53,700 nt of DNA, from assembly GCA_021299695.1 (NCBI GenBank), contig JAJTEK010000028.1, positions 1-53,700 of the forward strand. The letters are read 5' to 3'. Made by a program: the position numbers and the translations under genes. Below are positions 43,732 to 52,093 of this stretch, piece after piece (position 1 is the first letter of the stretch; each line of letters opens with the position of its first letter). Under the pieces are notes generated by a model. The model did not search any database. It worked only from the letters and a program-made list of their open reading frames with translations, and was not told where the DNA came from. Source of the stretch: Pirellula sp. GTDB taxonomy: Bacteria; Planctomycetota; Planctomycetia; Pirellulales; Pirellulaceae.

Positions 43732-44151
43732 TTATCCATCCTGGCCCCCAATGCGTTCAAATCGAGCCGTAAAGGCTTCGTCGAATTCGTATTGGTCATC
43801 GAAATCCTCTCGGCGGTCGGACTTGCTTTTCCTCATCTCTCGGATGCGGATCAAGTTGTACACGATCTCACCGAAGTCGCCAGTGGTATGAATCCCCCAA
43901 CTGTTCAGGACGGTTTTCGCCATCGCTCCGTACTGATCGAGCGCATACTCGCGGATGGCTTGGCAAAGCTGCTGGCCGGTCAAATGACGGTCGGACTTGC
44001 CCTCGTCATTCTCATTTTCATCGGTGTAAGAAGGCAAATTCATGACCCGCTGAGCGTAGGCCAAGCCTTCGCGGACGAATTGATAAGCTTCCAGGTGATA
44101 GCGTTGGTCTTTGGCCAAGAGTTCCATCATCGCTAGGACATGTTCGTTCAT
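43732..44151 (-). CDS. Minf_1886 family protein
   Basis: A 139-residue soluble protein found across Planctomycetes, Verrucomicrobia and relatives, function unknown. Recognisable blocks are YQFVREGLAYAQRVM, LTGQQLCQAIREYALDQYG and NSWGIHTTGDFGEIVYNLI. The C-terminus is acidic. Its start overlaps the ricT stop by 4 bp (44148-44151), so the two are translated together. Confidence 0.88.
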   Translation of the reverse strand: MNEHVLAMMELLAKDQRYHLEAYQFVREGLAYAQRVMNLPSYTDENENDEGKSDRHLTGQQLCQAIREYALDQYGAMAKTVLNSWGIHTTGDFGEIVYNLIRIREMRKSKSDRREDFDDQYEFDEAFTARFERIGGQDG

Positions 44152-44981
44152 GAGATTTCAGGCCCTCTTTTGATGACCGACAAGCACTCCTCGGGAGTGA
44201 TCAGGATGCGGCGATTGTCATCGGTCGCGACGAGCATCTGCTGGGCGAGCAACTCGACATTGAGCACCCGGGCTCTTCCCTCGCGCGTCAGAATCTCACT
44301 GCCAGCCGGGGGTAGCTTGGCTGCCAATTCCTCGTAGTGGTCATTCTCATAGCGAAGGCAACACTTGAGCCTGCCGCATCGACCAGAGAGTTTGTTCGGA
44401 TCGAGCGTGGCCTTCTGAAGCTTGGCCATCCGCATCGAGACCGGCGGCATCTCGAGCAAATGCCCAGAACAACACAATGGTCGACCGCAATCGCCATAGC
44501 CACCCAAAAGCTTCGCCTCATCCCGAGCACCGATCTGACGCATCTCAATCCTTGCCTGAAATCGGCTGGCAAGTTTTTTGACCAACTCTCTGAAATCGAT
44601 TCGATCGGCGGCGGTGAAGAAAACAGTGATCAATTCCCCACCGATGATCCTCTCGATCTCGACGATCTGCATCGGGAGCCCCAAGCTATCGACGATGGAC
44701 TGGCTCTCGGCAGCTTCCTGGATCGCTTGTTTCTTCCATTGGGCCGATGTGGCCAAGTCCGTCGGACTGGCCGCTCGCTGGATCGATCCGCTAGGGAGAT
44801 TTTCCGTCGAGGATTGATTCTGATCGGTGATCTCGCAGAGGACCTCTCCGAGCTCGAAACCTCGATTCGACCGTGCGATGACCTGATCTCCTCGATTCTG
44901 CTGAGTCTTCGACTGCATCGAAAAAATCGCTCGATTCAATCCACATCGCACGACATATCGGTAACTGGAAGATGCGTTCAT
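44148..44981 (-). CDS. ricT: PSP1 domain protein, RicT/YaaT homologue
   Basis: A cytosolic protein of the PSP1 family. In Bacillus, RicT (YaaT) forms a complex with RicA and RicF that binds [4Fe-4S] clusters and promotes RNase Y-dependent mRNA maturation. The signature cysteines are present in GGYGDCGRPLCCSGHL and SGRCGRLKCCLRYE. The N-terminal GDQVIARSNRGFELGEV is also typical. A variable insertion of about 40 residues (about 60-100) is hydrophilic. At 277 residues it is complete. It overlaps cysC upstream and the Minf_1886 gene downstream by 4 bp each. Confidence 0.9.
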   Translation of the reverse strand: MNASSSYRYVVRCGLNRAIFSMQSKTQQNRGDQVIARSNRGFELGEVLCEITDQNQSSTENLPSGSIQRAASPTDLATSAQWKKQAIQEAAESQSIVDSLGLPMQIVEIERIIGGELITVFFTAADRIDFRELVKKLASRFQARIEMRQIGARDEAKLLGGYGDCGRPLCCSGHLLEMPPVSMRMAKLQKATLDPNKLSGRCGRLKCCLRYENDHYEELAAKLPPAGSEILTREGRARVLNVELLAQQMLVATDDNRRILITPEECLSVIKRGPEIS

Positions 44982-45694
44982 GAATCCTCCCCATGGGCTC
45001 TTTGAGAACTAAAGGGAAAGATGCCTTCGAGAGCCAAATACTCCAGCACTCTCTGGGCATGTCGCTCAGGGGTCAGTTCCCCTGCTTCGAGCACCAAATC
45101 TGGACTCTCAGGTGGCTCATACGGATCGGTGATCCCGGTGAAAAACGAGATCTTACCCTCGCGGGCCTGGCGGTAGAGTCCCTTGGGATCCCGCTGCTCG
45201 CAGATGTCCAAGGGAGTGTCGACAAAGACCTCAAAGAACCGCAACCCACTTTGCGATTCGACCATGCTTCGGACCCCCTGGCGATCCTTGCGGTATGGGC
45301 TCACGAAGGCCGTCAAGCAGATCAATCCTGCCGAAGCCATCAAACAAGTCACTGCTCCGACGCGGCGAAGGTTCTCCTGGCGGTCTTGGGGGGAAAACCC
45401 CAAGCCGAATCGCTCCGCAAAAGCTGAACCGTACTGAGATTCAAGCATCGAGGGACCTGCGCACAGTCCATGTCGAATGTTGTCCCCGTCGAGCAGAAAA
45501 CTCGGACGGCCCCGGGCATGCAACATCCCATCGAGAACGTTGGCAATCGTCGACTTGCCCGATCCACTCAAACCTGTAAACCAAACGACACATCCGGTTT
45601 GCCCCATCAACTCGGCTCGCTGCGCAAGATCCACCGCACCGGTGTGCCAAACCACCTTGGGCGACTCACAACGGTGTTTTGGATCGGATGTCAT
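44978..45694 (-). CDS. cysC: Adenylyl-sulfate kinase
   Basis: Phosphorylates APS to PAPS for sulfate assimilation or sulfation. The P-loop is GLSGSGKST, with LLDGDNIRHGL, FSPQDRQENLRRVGAV, FVSPYRKDR and the end block DPYEPPESPDLVL in the usual order. I chose the ATG at 45694 (MTSDPKHRCES); an ATG at 45712 and a TTG at 45736 are also in frame and no Shine-Dalgarno decides. The stop overlaps ricT by 4 bp. Sulfate reduction genes (cysDN, cysH) are not in the window. Confidence 0.9.
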   Translation of the reverse strand: MTSDPKHRCESPKVVWHTGAVDLAQRAELMGQTGCVVWFTGLSGSGKSTIANVLDGMLHARGRPSFLLDGDNIRHGLCAGPSMLESQYGSAFAERFGLGFSPQDRQENLRRVGAVTCLMASAGLICLTAFVSPYRKDRQGVRSMVESQSGLRFFEVFVDTPLDICEQRDPKGLYRQAREGKISFFTGITDPYEPPESPDLVLEAGELTPERHAQRVLEYLALEGIFPFSSQRAHGEDS

Positions 45695-45760
45695 GTGAGA
45701 GGCAGATTGCATGGACCAAGGGTGCCAAAGAGCCAAAGGAGAAGCAAGTCAGGGTTAGGA

Positions 45761-46281
45761 CTACAGACCCAATGAGCGTTTGATCCGCGCGATGGTATCG
45801 CTTTCGGATTTCGCCGACGCTCTTCGATCAGTTGGGCTTTGAGATCCTGGCTTTGCTTCGTGCCGATCGACGAGAAAACCGCCCCTGCACACGACTCCCA
45901 CGTCGAGATCATCTCCTCGGTTGGACCTTCTTTAAGCCAACGATCCAAAAGCTTCGATGCCTCCGAATCGGCCGCAAGATGTTTTTGAGCGATCATGCGG
46001 ACGGCCGTCACCTCCATAGGATCCGCTTGGCCGTCGGCCCAAGCCACTGCGACAAGCGGAAGAATACGGAAAGCACTCAGGGCCTCGGGGGTGATCCCAA
46101 GACCTTGCAAGGCCTTCAAAGTCGCTTCGTCCTGTATCCCCGATTCGGCTCGCAATTTCGAGACGGCTTCTTCGACCGTAAGCTTCTCCTGAAGCTCCCT
46201 GATGAGCTTTTGATCCAGATCCGAAAAGAATGCATTCTCCAAGGAACGGCATCGATTGTGGAAAGCTTCGGCATCGGACAT
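45761..46281 (-). pseudogene. TerB-like/tellurite-resistance-related protein gene with frameshift near its 3' end
   Basis: The 5' part encodes MSDAEAFHNRCRSLENAFFSDLD and a TerB-like helical core (SAFRILPLVAVAWADGQADPMEV, LLDRWLKEGP) as in uncharacterised planctomycete and myxobacterial homologues. The zero frame continues past LKAQLIEERR into an unlikely tail (HWVCSPNPDLLLLWLFGTL) that overlaps the cysC start and stops at 45691. In the +2 frame, from about 45815, the sequence reads ASAKSESDTIARIKRSLGL and stops at 45761. That matches the expected family ending. The SGGFLG-type segment usually found before it is missing, which suggests a small frame-disrupting deletion. Confidence 0.6.
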
Positions 46282-46413
46282 AAGTCAATCACTTCCTTTA
46301 ATTTCACGGGTCAAAAAGCAACGTGCACCATGGGTAAGTAGGTTACTATACCTGAGGCTACTTCAAAAGATCAGAGGAGCATATAATTCGTATGAAGTTT
46401 CCTCGCCAGACGC

Positions 46414-46441
46414 TTGACAAAATAACGCTAAAACTCATAAG
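46414..46441 (+). promoter_or_regulatory. Candidate sigma70-type promoter for leuCD
   Basis: TTGACA at 46414-46419, a 16-bp spacer, and CATAAG at 46436-46441 lie 53 bp before the leuC ATG. The -35 is perfect and the -10 matches four of six. Confidence 0.4.
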
Positions 46442-46494
46442 AGTAGCCTTTTGCTGGCCAACACCGCTTGCCTCCCTTTCCCCCAACGGATTCC

Positions 46495-47922
46495 ATGAGC
46501 CAACGACCTCCGACCCCATCCTGTCCCAGGACCATGTTCCAAAAGATCTGGGACCAGCACGTGGTCCATCACGAAACTGGAAAACAAGCGATCCTGTACA
46601 TCGACCTGCACCTTGTTCACGAGGTGACCAGCGCCCAGGCTTTTGAAGGTCTTCGGCTCGCCGGACGCCAAGTCCGTCGCCCCGAGCGGACCATCGCCAC
46701 TCCAGATCACAATGTCCCAACCTCCGATCGATCCTTGCCCATCGCCGATACGATCTCGCGACAGCAAGTCGATACGCTCCGAAACAACTGCAAAGAGTTC
46801 GGAATCCGTCTCTATGACCTCAACGATCCACACCAAGGAATCGTCCATATCATCGGTCCAGAACTCGGGTACACCCAACCGGGAATGACCATCGTCTGCG
46901 GTGATTCCCACACGGCAACCCACGGGGCCTTCGGCGCTCTGGCCTTCGGAATCGGAACCAGCGAAGTCGAACATGTCCTGGCGACCCAAACGCTTCTGCA
47001 GTATCTACCCAAAACCTACGAACTGAGAGTCGACGGCCAATTGGCCCCAGGAGTCACGGCCAAGGATCTGATTCTCTATCTCATAGGCAAGTTGACCACC
47101 TCGGGTGGAAACGGCTATGTGTTGGAGTACACAGGGGAGGTGATTCGAAATCTCTCGATGGAAGAGCGCATGACCGTTTGCAACATGTCGATCGAGGCCG
47201 GTGCCCGCGCCGGTATGATCGCGCCTGACCAATCAACCTTCGACTACCTGCGAGGCCGACCCTTTGTCCCCCGAGAATTCGATCGCGCCGTCGAACTCTG
47301 GAAAAATCTCCCCTCGGATCCCGGCGCCAAGTACGACCGCGTCGATCTGTTCCGCGGCCAAGACATCGAGCCACAGATCACCTGGGGAACCAATCCCGGC
47401 CAAGTCATCTCGGTCAATACACCGGTCCCTTCTCCAGAGGACTTCCAAGACGAAACCGAGCGCAAGTCGACGGCCAGCGCCCTGGAGTACATGGGCCTCC
47501 AAGCTGGCGAGAAACTCACCAACACCCCCATCCAACGCGTCTTTATCGGATCGTGTACCAACGCCCGTATCGAAGACCTCCGCGCGGCGGCAAAAGTCGT
47601 CCAAGGCTACCGAGTCTCCGGACAAGTCGATGCGATGGTCGTGCCCGGAAGCGGACTGGTCAAACAGCAAGCGGAAAAAGAGGGCCTCGATCGGGTTTTC
47701 AAAGAAGCGGGTTTCGATTGGCGGCAAGCCGGTTGCAGCATGTGCTTGGCCATGAACCCTGATCGGCTCGATCCTGGACAACGCTGCGCATCGACCTCCA
47801 ACCGAAACTTCGAGGGCCGACAAGGCAAAGGGGGACGCACCCACTTGGTCTCGCCAGCAATGGCCGCAGCGGCCGCAATCGCCGGCAAATTTATCGATAT
47901 TCGCGACTGGCAATACCGCTGA
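46495..47922 (+). CDS. leuC: 3-isopropylmalate dehydratase large subunit
   Basis: Large subunit of the [4Fe-4S] isomerase of leucine biosynthesis. Cluster cysteines are C354 (FIGSCTNAR), C414 and C417 ([12 protein letters not shown]). The substrate region [31 protein letters not shown] is intact. At 475 residues it is normal. The ATG at 46495 precedes [11 protein letters not shown] by 13 residues, the usual place for the start. leuD follows 35 bp downstream and the two products form the heterodimer. Confidence 0.97.
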   Translation: MSQRPPTPSCPRTMFQKIWDQHVVHHETGKQAILYIDLHLVHEVTSAQAFEGLRLAGRQVRRPERTIATPDHNVPTSDRSLPIADTISRQQVDTLRNNCKEFGIRLYDLNDPHQGIVHIIGPELGYTQPGMTIVCGDSHTATHGAFGALAFGIGTSEVEHVLATQTLLQYLPKTYELRVDGQLAPGVTAKDLILYLIGKLTTSGGNGYVLEYTGEVIRNLSMEERMTVCNMSIEAGARAGMIAPDQSTFDYLRGRPFVPREFDRAVELWKNLPSDPGAKYDRVDLFRGQDIEPQITWGTNPGQVISVNTPVPSPEDFQDETERKSTASALEYMGLQAGEKLTNTPIQRVFIGSCTNARIEDLRAAAKVVQGYRVSGQVDAMVVPGSGLVKQQAEKEGLDRVFKEAGFDWRQAGCSMCLAMNPDRLDPGQRCASTSNRNFEGRQGKGGRTHLVSPAMAAAAAIAGKFIDIRDWQYR

Positions 47923-47957
47923 TCGATCCAACAAAACACTCACCAACCTTTCAAGAC

Positions 47958-48542
47958 ATGAAACCATTCACCAAACTCAACGGCGTGGCGGCCGCCATGG
48001 ACCGCGCCAATGTCGATACCGACCAAATCATTCCCAAACAATTTCTCAAACGGATCGAGCGATCGGGTTTCGGCCAATTCCTCTTCTTCGATTGGCGATT
48101 CCTCGAAAATGGACAACCCAACCCGAACTTCGAACTGAATCTCCCTCGCAACGCACAAGCCTCGATCCTGCTGGCCCGGCGAAATTTCGGAAGCGGCTCC
48201 TCGCGGGAACACGCCGTCTGGGCCATCGAAGACTTCGGAATTCGAGCCGTCATCGCCCCCTCGTTTGCCGATATCTTCTACAACAACTGCTTCAAAAACG
48301 GAGTCCTGCCAATCGCTTTGTCCGAAGAACAAGTCGAGGACCTCTTCACCCGCTTCGCATCCCACGCGCCTTATCGCCTAACCGTCGATCTGGAAGAGAA
48401 TCGGGTTTTCGACGAACACGGATTCTCAGCCGATTTCGAAGTCGAACCCTTCCGCCGACATTGCTTGCTCCACGGCCTAGACGATATCGGTTTGACCTTG
48501 GAACACGAGTCGAAGATCACCGAATTCGAACGTAGGCTTTAG
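47958..48542 (+). CDS. leuD: 3-isopropylmalate dehydratase small subunit
   Basis: Small subunit partner of LeuC, 194 residues. The [29 protein letters not shown] and [21 protein letters not shown] blocks are all present. The stop codon (TAG, 48540-48542) lies within the first copies of a 7-bp tandem repeat, so the C-terminal residues RRL are partly repeat-encoded. Confidence 0.97.
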   Translation: MKPFTKLNGVAAAMDRANVDTDQIIPKQFLKRIERSGFGQFLFFDWRFLENGQPNPNFELNLPRNAQASILLARRNFGSGSSREHAVWAIEDFGIRAVIAPSFADIFYNNCFKNGVLPIALSEEQVEDLFTRFASHAPYRLTVDLEENRVFDEHGFSADFEVEPFRRHCLLHGLDDIGLTLEHESKITEFERRL

Positions 48543-48594
48543 GCTTTAGGCTTTAGGCTTTAGGCTTTAGGCTTTAGGCTTTAGGCTTTAGGCG
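48534..48594 (+). repeat. 7-bp tandem repeat (AGGCTTT) x8 spanning the leuD stop
   Basis: Eight consecutive perfect copies of AGGCTTT run from 48534 to 48589, followed by a partial unit. The first two copies contain the leuD TAG. Because 7 is not a multiple of three, TAG occurs in every reading frame of the array. Confidence 0.97.
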
Positions 48595-48754
48595 GAATGT
48601 GCGGATGAAAAAAGTCCAGGAGCCCTCAACTGCAGCGTTTTGGTCGATCAACGATCCGCATCGCCGCAGTTCAAACAGCCATCGAGTACGAGTACCGCTT
48701 CGCTGAGTACGAGTACGAAGAAATCCAATCCGAGGCACGATCAAATTACATCCC

Positions 48755-49732
48755 TCATCGCGTTGAACGGCCAGCCGAGAGCGCCTCGGCGACCGCGTCA
48801 AAATTGTGCTTCATCATGCCGATGTACGTCTCGGCTCCCGAGCCGACAGGCCCGAGCGCATCGGAGTAAAGTTCTTTACCGACCCGCAACTCGATTCGGC
48901 GGCTTGCGGCTCCCTCGATCACCGCATCGATCATCTTGCCCCCTACGCTCGATTCCTTAAAGACCGCCGGTACCGAATTCTCGCGGATCAACTCGATCAA
49001 CTCCGGGATCCGCTGAAGCCCCGCCTCCGAAGCCGTCGAGATCCCTTGAACCCCCTCGACCCTCAACCCGTAGCGCCGCCCAAAGTACTGGAACGCATCG
49101 TGCGAAGAAATCAAGATCCTCTGCGGCTTGGGAATCCTCCCGATTGCCTCTTTCCCATAGCGATCGAGCGCCTCGAGTTGCTCGATCAATTCCCCTGCGG
49201 CTCGATCCAAACGCTCTCGATGGTGCACGAGAACCCCCCCGAGGGTGTCTCGGATGGAACCTATCGTTTTGCTCCACATCGATACATCCATCCAAATGTG
49301 AGGATCGACCTCGTGGCTCGAGGGCTCGCCGATCAGACTCGATGGATCGAGCGCGTCGGAAAGAGCAACGTGCACCCTCTGCGACTTTGAGCCCGCTGCG
49401 AGCACATCGGACATCCGTCCCTCGAGCTTGAGACCATTGTAGAAGACGATTTTCGAGTGAACGATCGCCACGACATCATCACGGATCGGTTTGTACAAAT
49501 GAGGGTCAACACCGGCCGGAATCAACTGCGTCAACTGCACCGCGTCGCCTCCGATACTCCGGACCATGTCGGCGATCATCCCGGTCGTGGCCACAACCGG
49601 TAGAGCCCCCGATGGACTCGCACCTGTGTCTCCATCTGGCACATCGTGCGAACTCCGCCAACAGCCACTGATCAACAATCCAGGTGAGCCCAAGGCGGCA
49701 AGCTGCATCCAACGCCGACGGTTTGTGTTCAT
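48755..49732 (-). CDS. Metal (Mn/Zn) ABC transporter substrate-binding lipoprotein
   Basis: A periplasmic binding protein of the TroA/PsaA/ZnuA cluster, 325 residues. The signal peptide ends in a lipobox (LLISGC, cysteine about 24), so it is a lipoprotein. Metal ligands are expected in GVDPHLYKP, EVDPHIWMD, KESSVGGK and YSDALG. The absence of a long His-rich loop favours manganese over zinc but does not prove it. No ABC ATPase or permease is adjacent. It lies 49 bp downstream of the BshB1-like gene, and a palindrome lies in that gap and the end of that gene. Confidence 0.9.
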   Translation of the reverse strand: MNTNRRRWMQLAALGSPGLLISGCWRSSHDVPDGDTGASPSGALPVVATTGMIADMVRSIGGDAVQLTQLIPAGVDPHLYKPIRDDVVAIVHSKIVFYNGLKLEGRMSDVLAAGSKSQRVHVALSDALDPSSLIGEPSSHEVDPHIWMDVSMWSKTIGSIRDTLGGVLVHHRERLDRAAGELIEQLEALDRYGKEAIGRIPKPQRILISSHDAFQYFGRRYGLRVEGVQGISTASEAGLQRIPELIELIRENSVPAVFKESSVGGKMIDAVIEGAASRRIELRVGKELYSDALGPVGSGAETYIGMMKHNFDAVAEALSAGRSTR

Positions 49733-49767
49733 TCAGGTCACAGACTCTCGATTAAGTCCAACAAGCC

Positions 49768-49784
49768 TAGATTCATTCAGTCTA
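49768..49784. promoter_or_regulatory. Imperfect palindrome upstream of the metal-binding lipoprotein
   Basis: TAGATT-N5-AGTCTA, with a single mismatch between arms and flanking partial symmetry, lies 36 bp upstream of the ATG at 49732 and touches the 3' end of the upstream gene. The shape is compatible with a DtxR/MntR-type metalloregulator site; no regulator gene is nearby. Confidence 0.3.
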
Positions 49785-50522
49785 AATCAAATGCGCTAGG
49801 TCGCTTAGCCCCAAGGGTTCTTTGGATGCGAAAGCTTCCCCGTAGCGAACTCCGATGGACATGCCCCAAGTCGCAGCCTGCTCGCGCAGGAGCTCGATCA
49901 GGGGTGGATCGAGGTGCTCTTTGCCCTCGTAGAACTGGCTGCGATAAGCCATGATCGCGTCGGCCTTGACTTGCCAATGCGAACTGATGTCCATAATAAA
50001 AGCCGGTTGTGGGATATGCTTCAAATGGATGCAATAGTAGTGATAGATGCGAGAAGGATGAAACGGTTTCCCCGGCAAATCGCATTTGGTCAGTTTGCTC
50101 CAAAACCTAGCCGCTTCGACCAACTCGGTCGCTGCAAGATGATCCGGATGCGCATCGAGCCAATAAGGTGCAAAAATCCAACGAGCGCGCGTCAAACGAA
50201 ACAAACCGGCAATCTTCGCCCGATTCACAAGCGTCGGTTCGAGGAACCGATTCGCAAGCCCAAGGTTGTAACGCCAAGTGACTCGCAGAATCTCCGTTGC
50301 CGACTTGGTTTCCGCTCGGCGTTTTTCTTCCGTGCCATAAGGAGTCGGCTCACCGGTGGTCAAATCGAGAATCCCAACTCGCACGTTTTGCTCGAGCAGT
50401 TTGGCGATCGTCCCTCCCATCCCTAACTCGGCATCGTCTGGATGCGGTGCGACCACAAGAATGTCCAAGGGCTTCTCGAGGGGTGGTAGATTCGGGTAAT
50501 CCTGGTGCATCGATCCGAGCAT
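49782..50522 (-). CDS. bshB1: PIG-L family deacetylase, BshB1-like
   Basis: Zinc-dependent LmbE/PIG-L deacetylase of 246 residues. The metal and base motif is [13 protein letters not shown] (H27, D29, D30), with a later [21 protein letters not shown] and the C-terminal VRYGEAFAS match BshB1, which deacetylates GlcNAc-malate in bacillithiol synthesis. bshA and bshC are not in the window, so general N-acetylglucosaminide deacetylation is the alternative. It follows coaB with an 11-bp gap. The ATG at 50510 could also be the start. Confidence 0.85.
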   Translation of the reverse strand: MLGSMHQDYPNLPPLEKPLDILVVAPHPDDAELGMGGTIAKLLEQNVRVGILDLTTGEPTPYGTEEKRRAETKSATEILRVTWRYNLGLANRFLEPTLVNRAKIAGLFRLTRARWIFAPYWLDAHPDHLAATELVEAARFWSKLTKCDLPGKPFHPSRIYHYYCIHLKHIPQPAFIMDISSHWQVKADAIMAYRSQFYEGKEHLDPPLIELLREQAATWGMSIGVRYGEAFASKEPLGLSDLAHLI

Positions 50523-50533
50523 GGCACGTTAGC

Positions 50534-51178
50534 TCACGAATGGACGGTAGGTGCGATCAAGTGTTTATCGATAACCCTGAGGATTCCGGCTGCAACGAGC
50601 GACTTCGGACCATGGAGCTGATCCAAAATCGTTCCGCCGCGCAGGATCACCTCGACATTGTTCTCATCCGAATTCATGGCCTGGGCACTATTCGATACGA
50701 TCATATCGCATGCCTTGCGGCTAAGCTTAACGATGGCTCGAAATCGAATGTCTTGAGTCTCCAATGCAAATGCGACGACCCACTGCTTGGAAAGCTTGTT
50801 GGCGGCCAATGTCGCTACGATGTCAGGAGTTTCCTTCAAATGAAGCGTCAAATCGTTTCCGTTCTTCTGTAGCTTGCTCGTCTCGACATGCTCGGGCATG
50901 TAATCGCACGGAGCGGCAGCTCCGATCAAACCGTCCGCATTGGAAAAAGCGATCCGGGCCTCCTGAAGCATCTCTTGGGTGGTCGTAACCCAGGACACCT
51001 TGGCCTTCGACGGATACTCCACGCTCACCGGTCCTGACACGACCGTGACCTCATGCCCTAGATCCAACGCCGCTTGCGCCAGTGCTGTCCCCATCCTTCC
51101 GCTCGATGCGTTGGTCAGATAACGGACCGGATCGAGATACTGCCGTGTCGGACCGGACGTAATGACGATGTGCGCCAC
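50534..51178 (-). CDS. coaB: Phosphopantothenate-cysteine ligase (CoaB domain protein)
   Basis: The ligase half of coenzyme A biosynthesis as a separate protein of 214 residues; many bacteria have a fused CoaBC of about 400. It starts at the characteristic ITSGPTRQYLDPVRYLTNASSGRMG, with the AAPCDYMP region and the late FALET block present. coaC ends 7 bp before this start, so the two are split but adjacent and co-translated. Confidence 0.92.
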   Translation of the reverse strand: MAHIVITSGPTRQYLDPVRYLTNASSGRMGTALAQAALDLGHEVTVVSGPVSVEYPSKAKVSWVTTTQEMLQEARIAFSNADGLIGAAAPCDYMPEHVETSKLQKNGNDLTLHLKETPDIVATLAANKLSKQWVVAFALETQDIRFRAIVKLSRKACDMIVSNSAQAMNSDENNVEVILRGGTILDQLHGPKSLVAAGILRVIDKHLIAPTVHS

Positions 51179-51185
51179 AGTGCTC

Positions 51186-51737
51186 TTACTCCAACCAAGG
51201 CTTGCATGCTTCGAAAATCGACTCAGGCTCGCTCATCCGTCCGAAACCAATGCGGCGACAGGAAAGCCAACCGGACTCAGGCCCAACCATGTGCACGCCA
51301 TCGGATTTCAACTGCTGGATGTTTCTTTGCACGGCGGGCTTGTCCCACATCGGCGCGCTCATCGCCGGTGCAAACAACACTGGACACTCGACGTTGAGGT
51401 ACAAAGTCGACAGCAGATCGTTGGCCAATCCCCAAGCGCACGAAGCGATCACCCTTGCAGTGGCCGGGGCAATGACCAGAAGCTTGCAGTCCTGAGCCAA
51501 CTCGATGTGAGGCCCAAGGGGGAATCGCGAGTCAAAAGGATCTACAACGGGCCCAGAACCGGTCAACGCGGCGAAAGTCGCCGCTCCGATAAACTCAGTG
51601 GACTTCGGAGTCATAACGACCGAAACGCGATGGCCAGATTGGACCAATCGACTCACGAGCACAGCAGATTTATAAGCCGCTATGCCACCAGAGACTCCGA
51701 CAACAATCCGGTCTTTGATCCGGTCGATACTGGCCAT
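51186..51737 (-). CDS. coaC: Phosphopantothenoylcysteine decarboxylase (CoaC domain protein)
   Basis: FMN-dependent decarboxylase of CoA biosynthesis, 183 residues. The N-terminus VVGVSGGIAAYKSA binds FMN, and the active-site histidine is H77 (GPHIEL). The cysteine of the substrate flap is in SGWLSCRRIGFGR. The PXMNXXMW motif reads PAMSAPMW, with serine in place of the asparagine. It sits between rpoZ and coaB. Confidence 0.92.
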   Translation of the reverse strand: MASIDRIKDRIVVGVSGGIAAYKSAVLVSRLVQSGHRVSVVMTPKSTEFIGAATFAALTGSGPVVDPFDSRFPLGPHIELAQDCKLLVIAPATARVIASCAWGLANDLLSTLYLNVECPVLFAPAMSAPMWDKPAVQRNIQQLKSDGVHMVGPESGWLSCRRIGFGRMSEPESIFEACKPWLE

Positions 51738-51770
51738 GATGGCTGCTAGAGTGGAACCGCTTGGCGATCT

Positions 51771-52034
51771 TTACAGATCCCCAGCGTCCAGATCCAGCAG
51801 GTCTCCTTGCTCGGTCGTCTCGCCGTAAATCTTCAATTCGCCGGTCTGCGTAAGATAAATCTTGTCTTGCAAGATTTCCTGGATGACGATTTCCATTTTG
51901 TCATCCGAGTGCATATCGACCAAAGGACGACCCCCGCGGTTGATTTGTACCAAACGCTTTTGGATGAGCGTCGAGAGCTTGAATCGCCCCCCGACTTTGT
52001 TGACAATCGCTTCTTCTTTAAGCTCGTCGAGCAT
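51771..52034 (-). CDS. rpoZ: RNA polymerase omega subunit-like protein
   Basis: An 87-residue protein beginning MLDELKEEAIVNKVGGRFKLSTLIQKR, matching the omega fold. RPLVDMHSDDKMEIVIQEI follows the usual omega arrangement and the C-terminus is acidic. I chose the ATG at 52034, which has GAGG about 7 bases upstream, over an in-frame ATG at 52142 that would overlap gmk. Its place between gmk and the coa genes is the conserved bacterial order. Confidence 0.88.
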   Translation of the reverse strand: MLDELKEEAIVNKVGGRFKLSTLIQKRLVQINRGGRPLVDMHSDDKMEIVIQEILQDKIYLTQTGELKIYGETTEQGDLLDLDAGDL

Positions 52035-52093
52035 CGGTACGCCTCTTGGGTAGGTTAAGTTTGACTCGGGCAATTGACTGTTGAATGAAGGCC

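Noticed and set aside
48534-48594. Telomere-like repeat (TTTAGGC resembles eukaryotic telomere units)
   Set aside because: It is only about 60 bp, internal, grown from a bacterial leuD stop codon, and flanked by bacterial genes. It is better explained by slippage.
48684-48716. Direct repeat GAGTACGAGTAC twice, 21 bp apart, possible CRISPR or iteron
   Set aside because: There are only two short copies with no further units, no spacers of constant length and no cas or rep genes nearby.
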